Part shown: positions 61,458 through 64,000 of the stretch, one piece after another | Position numbering within the stretch: the stretch's first letter is position 1 | Layout: each line of letters begins with the position of its first letter | Source: Streptomyces tanashiensis | GTDB taxonomy: Bacteria; Actinomycetota; Actinomycetes; Streptomycetales; Streptomycetaceae | DNA: 64,000 bases | Direction: 5' to 3' | Assembly: GCF_014648895.1 (NCBI RefSeq) | Contig: NZ_BMRZ01000014.1 | Location: forward strand, 1-64,000 | The notes under the pieces: model-generated | What the model was told of the DNA's origin: nothing | Seen by the model: the letters and a program-made list of their open reading frames with translations, nothing else | The model's database searches: none | Made by a program: the position numbers and the translations under genes

Positions 61458-61474
61458 TGAGCAAGCGCTTAGAT
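61458..61474 (-). promoter_or_regulatory. TetR-type operator, copy 2, before the TetR gene
   Basis: Exact second copy of TGAGCAAGCGCTTAGAT, 50-66 nt before the TetR start codon, implying autoregulation. Confidence 0.7.
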
Positions 61475-61499
61475 CTTCTCGGCCCGCGAGATCCCGCGC

Positions 61500-61787
61500 T
61501 CAGAGCTTCTGGAAGGGGTCGTGCTCGGCGAGGAGCTTCTCCAGGCGGGCCTGGTCCACCCGGCTGACGATCTGGCCGGCCTCCTGGCGGTCGCGGACGA
61601 CCTTGGCGAGGGTGAAGGCCGAGGTCGTGAGGTAGAGGACCGCGATGGCGAGGAAGGCCCGCACCCAGCCACTGGCGTCGAGCTGGTAGATCCCGACGGC
61701 CACGGCCGCGATCGCGATCCCGAAGGAGATGACCGCCTGCATGTAGTAGGCGGCGGTGTTCTGCTGCTTGACCGGTGTGTCGCTCAT
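61500..61787 (-). CDS. YiaAB-domain two-helix membrane protein
   Basis: 95 residues. Two transmembrane helices (AYYMQAVISFGIAIAAVAVGIYQL and VRAFLAIAVLYLTTSAFTLAKVV) joined by a short loop, the YiaA/YiaB type. Function unknown. The C-terminus is cytoplasmic and basic/acidic (DRQEAGQIVSRVDQARLEKLLAEHDPF). An in-frame ATG at 61799 is possible. Read in the same direction as the TetR gene, which begins 92 nt beyond its end. Confidence 0.8.
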   Translation of the reverse strand: MSDTPVKQQNTAAYYMQAVISFGIAIAAVAVGIYQLDASGWVRAFLAIAVLYLTTSAFTLAKVVRDRQEAGQIVSRVDQARLEKLLAEHDPFQKL

Positions 61788-61848
61788 GCCGCACAGCATC
61801 GGACGGATGTGGCCGGTGCCACATCCGTCCGCGTACTCAGCGAGGTAC

Positions 61849-63000
61849 TCAGAAGGCCGAGACCCCCGTCAGCGCGCGGCCGATGATGAGCTTCTGGATC
61901 TGGCTGGTGCCCTCGTACAGGGTCATGACGCGGGCGTCACGCACCAGCTTCCCGACCGGGTACTCGTCGATGTAGCCGTAGCCGCCGAAGACCTGGAGGG
62001 CGTTGTTCGCGGCGCGGACGGCGGCCTCGGAGGCGTACAGCTTGGCCTTGGAGGCGGCGGTGGCGAAGTCCTGGCCCCGGTCGATCAGGTCGGCGACCCG
62101 CCAGGTGAGCAGCCGGGCGGCGTCCACGTCGACGGCGATGTCGCTGAGGAGCTCCTGGACCAGCTGGTACGAGGCGATGGGCTTTCCGAACTGCTCGCGC
62201 TCCCCCGCGTACCGTACGGCCGCGTCGAGGGCCGCCTGGGCGATGCCGACGCAGCCGGCGGCGACCGACATGCGCCCCTTGGCGAGAGCGGACATGGCGA
62301 CGGCGAAGCCCTTGCCCTCGGGGCCCAGCATCGCTCCGGCCGGGACGCGGACGCCTTCCAGGACGAGTTCGGCGGTGGCCTGGCCGCGCAGGCCGAGCTT
62401 GCCGTGGACGGGGCGGCGGGTGAGGCCGGGGGTGTCGGTGGGGACGAGGAAGGCGGAGACGCCCTTGTGGCCGGGGGTGTCGTTCGTGCGGGCGAAGAGC
62501 AGTACGACATCGGCCCAGGTGCCGTTGGTGATGAACATCTTGCTGCCGTCGACGACGTACGCGTCGCCGTCCCGGACGGCGCGGGTGGCCAGGTTCCCGG
62601 CGTCGGAGCCGGTGCCCGGCTCGGTCAGGCCGAAGCAGCCGAGCGCCTCGCCGGACGCGAGCCGGGGCAGCCACTCCCGCTTCTGCTCCTCGGTGCCCCA
62701 GGAGGCGATCGTCTTGGCGACCAGGCCGAGGGAGACGGAGACGATGCCGCGGACGGAGGAGTCGCCGCGCCCCAGCTCCTCGGTGACGAGGCAGTACGCG
62801 AGGTGGTCGCCGCCCGAACCGCCGTACTCCTCCGGGATCGTGAGCCCGAGGAAGCCGACGGCGCCGAGCTTCTTCACGATGCCCCGGCCCACCTCCTCGG
62901 CGCGGTCCCACGCGACGGCGTGCGGGGTGACCTCACGTGCGACGAAGTCCTCGGCGAGCCGCCGTACGGCCTCCTGCTCCTCGCTCAGTTCCAGATTCAT
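61849..63000 (-). CDS. Acyl-CoA dehydrogenase (short/medium-chain type)
   Basis: FAD-dependent alpha,beta-dehydrogenation of acyl-CoA, 383 residues. Segments: FLGLTIPEEYGGSGGDHLAYCLVTEELGR, CFGLTEPGTGSDAGNLATRAVRDGDAYVVDGSKMFITNG (FAD/acyl binding), AKGRMSVAAGCVGIAQAALD, FGGYGYIDEYPVGKLVRDARVMTLYEGTSQIQK with the catalytic Glu. Normal length. Divergent from a TetR gene, from which it is separated by 70 bp, so it is probably controlled by it. Confidence 0.92.
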   Translation of the reverse strand: MNLELSEEQEAVRRLAEDFVAREVTPHAVAWDRAEEVGRGIVKKLGAVGFLGLTIPEEYGGSGGDHLAYCLVTEELGRGDSSVRGIVSVSLGLVAKTIASWGTEEQKREWLPRLASGEALGCFGLTEPGTGSDAGNLATRAVRDGDAYVVDGSKMFITNGTWADVVLLFARTNDTPGHKGVSAFLVPTDTPGLTRRPVHGKLGLRGQATAELVLEGVRVPAGAMLGPEGKGFAVAMSALAKGRMSVAAGCVGIAQAALDAAVRYAGEREQFGKPIASYQLVQELLSDIAVDVDAARLLTWRVADLIDRGQDFATAASKAKLYASEAAVRAANNALQVFGGYGYIDEYPVGKLVRDARVMTLYEGTSQIQKLIIGRALTGVSAF

Positions 63001-63070
63001 GCGGTGCCACCCCACTCGGCCATTTAATTACCACTGCTAGTTTTTGCTGTGCGGGCCTACTATGTGCGCC

Positions 63071-63751
63071 ATGGCCCGACCGCGCAAGCCCCTGCTCAGC
63101 CGAGAACGCATCGTCGAGACGGCGGGCGCGCTCGTGGACGCGGAGGGCCTCGCCGCGCTCTCCACCCGGCGGCTCGCCGCCGAACTCGGGGTGAGCGGGC
63201 CCTCGCTCTACAACCACTTCCGCACGAAGGACGAGATCCTCGACGCGATCGCTGACGCGGTGAGCGCGAAGATCGACCTGTCGATGTTCGCGGAGGACGA
63301 CGGCCGGGACTGGCGGACCGCCCTGCACGACTGGGCGGTCTCCTACCGCGCCGCCCTCGCCGACCACCCGCACATCGTCCCCGTGCTCGCCCAGGGCCCC
63401 GGCCGCCGCCCGGCCGGCCTGAAGGTCGCCGACGCCGTCTTCGGCGCGATGGTCCGCGCGGGATGGCCCCCGGCCCAGGCCACCTCCATCGGGGCGCTGA
63501 TGCGGTACTTCATCACCGGCTCCGCCCTCGGCTCCTTCGCCCGCGGCTTCGTCGACGACGAGACGGCCTACGACCCGGCCGACTACCCCCACCTCGGCCG
63601 GGCCCACCTCCTCGCGGAGCACCGCCAGAAGGTCGACGAGGGCGCCTTCGAGACGGGCCTGACGGCACTGCTCGACGGTCTGCGGCTCCAGTACGAGGCG
63701 CTCCCGGCCCGCCCCCGGACATCTCACAGTTCGGCCACCGCCGAAGCGTGA
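63071..63751 (+). CDS. TetR-family regulator
   Basis: 226 residues. HTH at ~10-55 (SRERIVETAGALVDAEGLAALSTRRLAAELGVSGPSLYNHFRTKDEILDAI), then a C-terminal ligand domain similar to the tetracycline-repressor C-terminal group (WRTALHDWAVSYRAALADHPHIVPVLAQG). A TACTAT -10 box lies 7 nt before the ATG (leaderless). Likely represses the divergent acyl-CoA dehydrogenase. Confidence 0.87.
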   Translation: MARPRKPLLSRERIVETAGALVDAEGLAALSTRRLAAELGVSGPSLYNHFRTKDEILDAIADAVSAKIDLSMFAEDDGRDWRTALHDWAVSYRAALADHPHIVPVLAQGPGRRPAGLKVADAVFGAMVRAGWPPAQATSIGALMRYFITGSALGSFARGFVDDETAYDPADYPHLGRAHLLAEHRQKVDEGAFETGLTALLDGLRLQYEALPARPRTSHSSATAEA

Positions 63752-63769
63752 GTGCGGCAGGCTTGAGCC

Positions 63770-64000
63770 ATGGCAGCCAGTGATCTCGCCGCGCTCGCGG
63801 CGCTCTTCGCGGACGAGAGCCGCGCCGCGTTCCTGCTCGCCCTGCTCGACGGCCGGGCCTGGACCGCCGGGGAGCTCGCCCGGCACGCCGGGGTGGCGCC
63901 GTCCACCGCCAGCGAGCACCTCGGGAAACTGGTCGCGGGCGGGGTGCTCGCGGAGGAACGGCAGGGACGGCACCGGTACGTGCGCCTCGCCGACCCCGGG
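63770..64000 (+). CDS. ArsR/SmtB-type HTH regulator (start only)
   Basis: 77 residues visible, cut by the window edge. DLAALAALFADESRAAFLLALLDGRAWTAGELARHAGVAPSTASEHLGKLVAGGVLAEERQGRHRYVRLAD is the winged helix of ArsR-type regulators. No metal-site Cys is in the part seen. Starts 18 nt after the TetR gene, so perhaps in one transcript. Confidence 0.82.
   Translation, partial: MAASDLAALAALFADESRAAFLLALLDGRAWTAGELARHAGVAPSTASEHLGKLVAGGVLAEERQGRHRYVRLADPG

Overview
The window is high-GC DNA from a streptomycete chromosome. The evidence is GC-rich codon use with many GTG starts, chaplin genes, mycothiol genes (mshC and mycothiol-dependent formaldehyde dehydrogenase), F420/LLM oxidoreductases, SoxR and GylR. 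The gene order metH - gylR - glpF/glpK/glpD - (LLM gene) - parJ-like - mshC - SCO1664 family - DUF3090 - phosphatase ... chpC - chpH ... gntR/gntK/gntP ... soxR follows, as far as I recall it, the conserved core of Streptomyces coelicolor around SCO1657-SCO1697. I see no integrase, transposase, phage module or CRISPR array.

Layout. 1-7.4 kb: the 5' part of metH, divergent from gylR, then the glycerol operon glpF-glpK-glpD. 7.4-16.6 kb: an LLM oxidoreductase, a ParJ-like PAC2 protein, a large secreted GH31 glycosidase, and the mycothiol ligase mshC with the three-gene SCO1664/DUF3090/histidine-phosphatase cluster. 16.8-24.4 kb: CorA, a ferritin-like protein, another LLM enzyme, an aldo/keto reductase coupled to a RecD2-like protein whose ATPase motifs are eroded, and small conserved proteins. 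24.5-27.4 kb: chaplins chpC and chpH, an M20 peptidase, and tRNA-Leu(GAG). 27.5-34.8 kb: an RluA-type synthase, the formaldehyde-detoxification pair (MBL hydrolase and S-(hydroxymethyl)mycothiol dehydrogenase), an amino-acid permease, and the gluconate locus. 34.8-45.4 kb: assorted oxidoreductases, including a steroid-type flavoprotein/TetR/20-beta-HSD group, Nudix, DUF202 pair, HxlR, MBL and a glucarate-dehydratase-like enzyme.

45.5-63.8 kb is rich in acyl-CoA metabolism: a kinase/acyl-CoA dehydrogenase pair, two SDR/TetR groups, MaoC, BKACE, another acyl-CoA dehydrogenase, plus NamZ, an erythromycin-esterase homologue and SoxR. In its middle, on the opposite strand, lies a 1518-residue protein. 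It joins a caspase-like protease domain with an intact His/Cys pair, a STAND-type NTPase and a C-terminal region that looks like a beta-propeller. This is the best candidate for an uncharacterised defence or cell-death system.

Regulation visible in the DNA: paired operator-like repeats at gylR/glpF, at the two acyl-CoA operons on either side of the caspase gene (15 of 18 bases shared), and at the MaoC/TetR convergent pair (identical 17-mers). A palindrome sits exactly between the -35 and -10 boxes of the flavoprotein gene. At least a dozen genes have a TANNNT-type -10 box 6-7 nt before the start codon, which suggests leaderless mRNAs.
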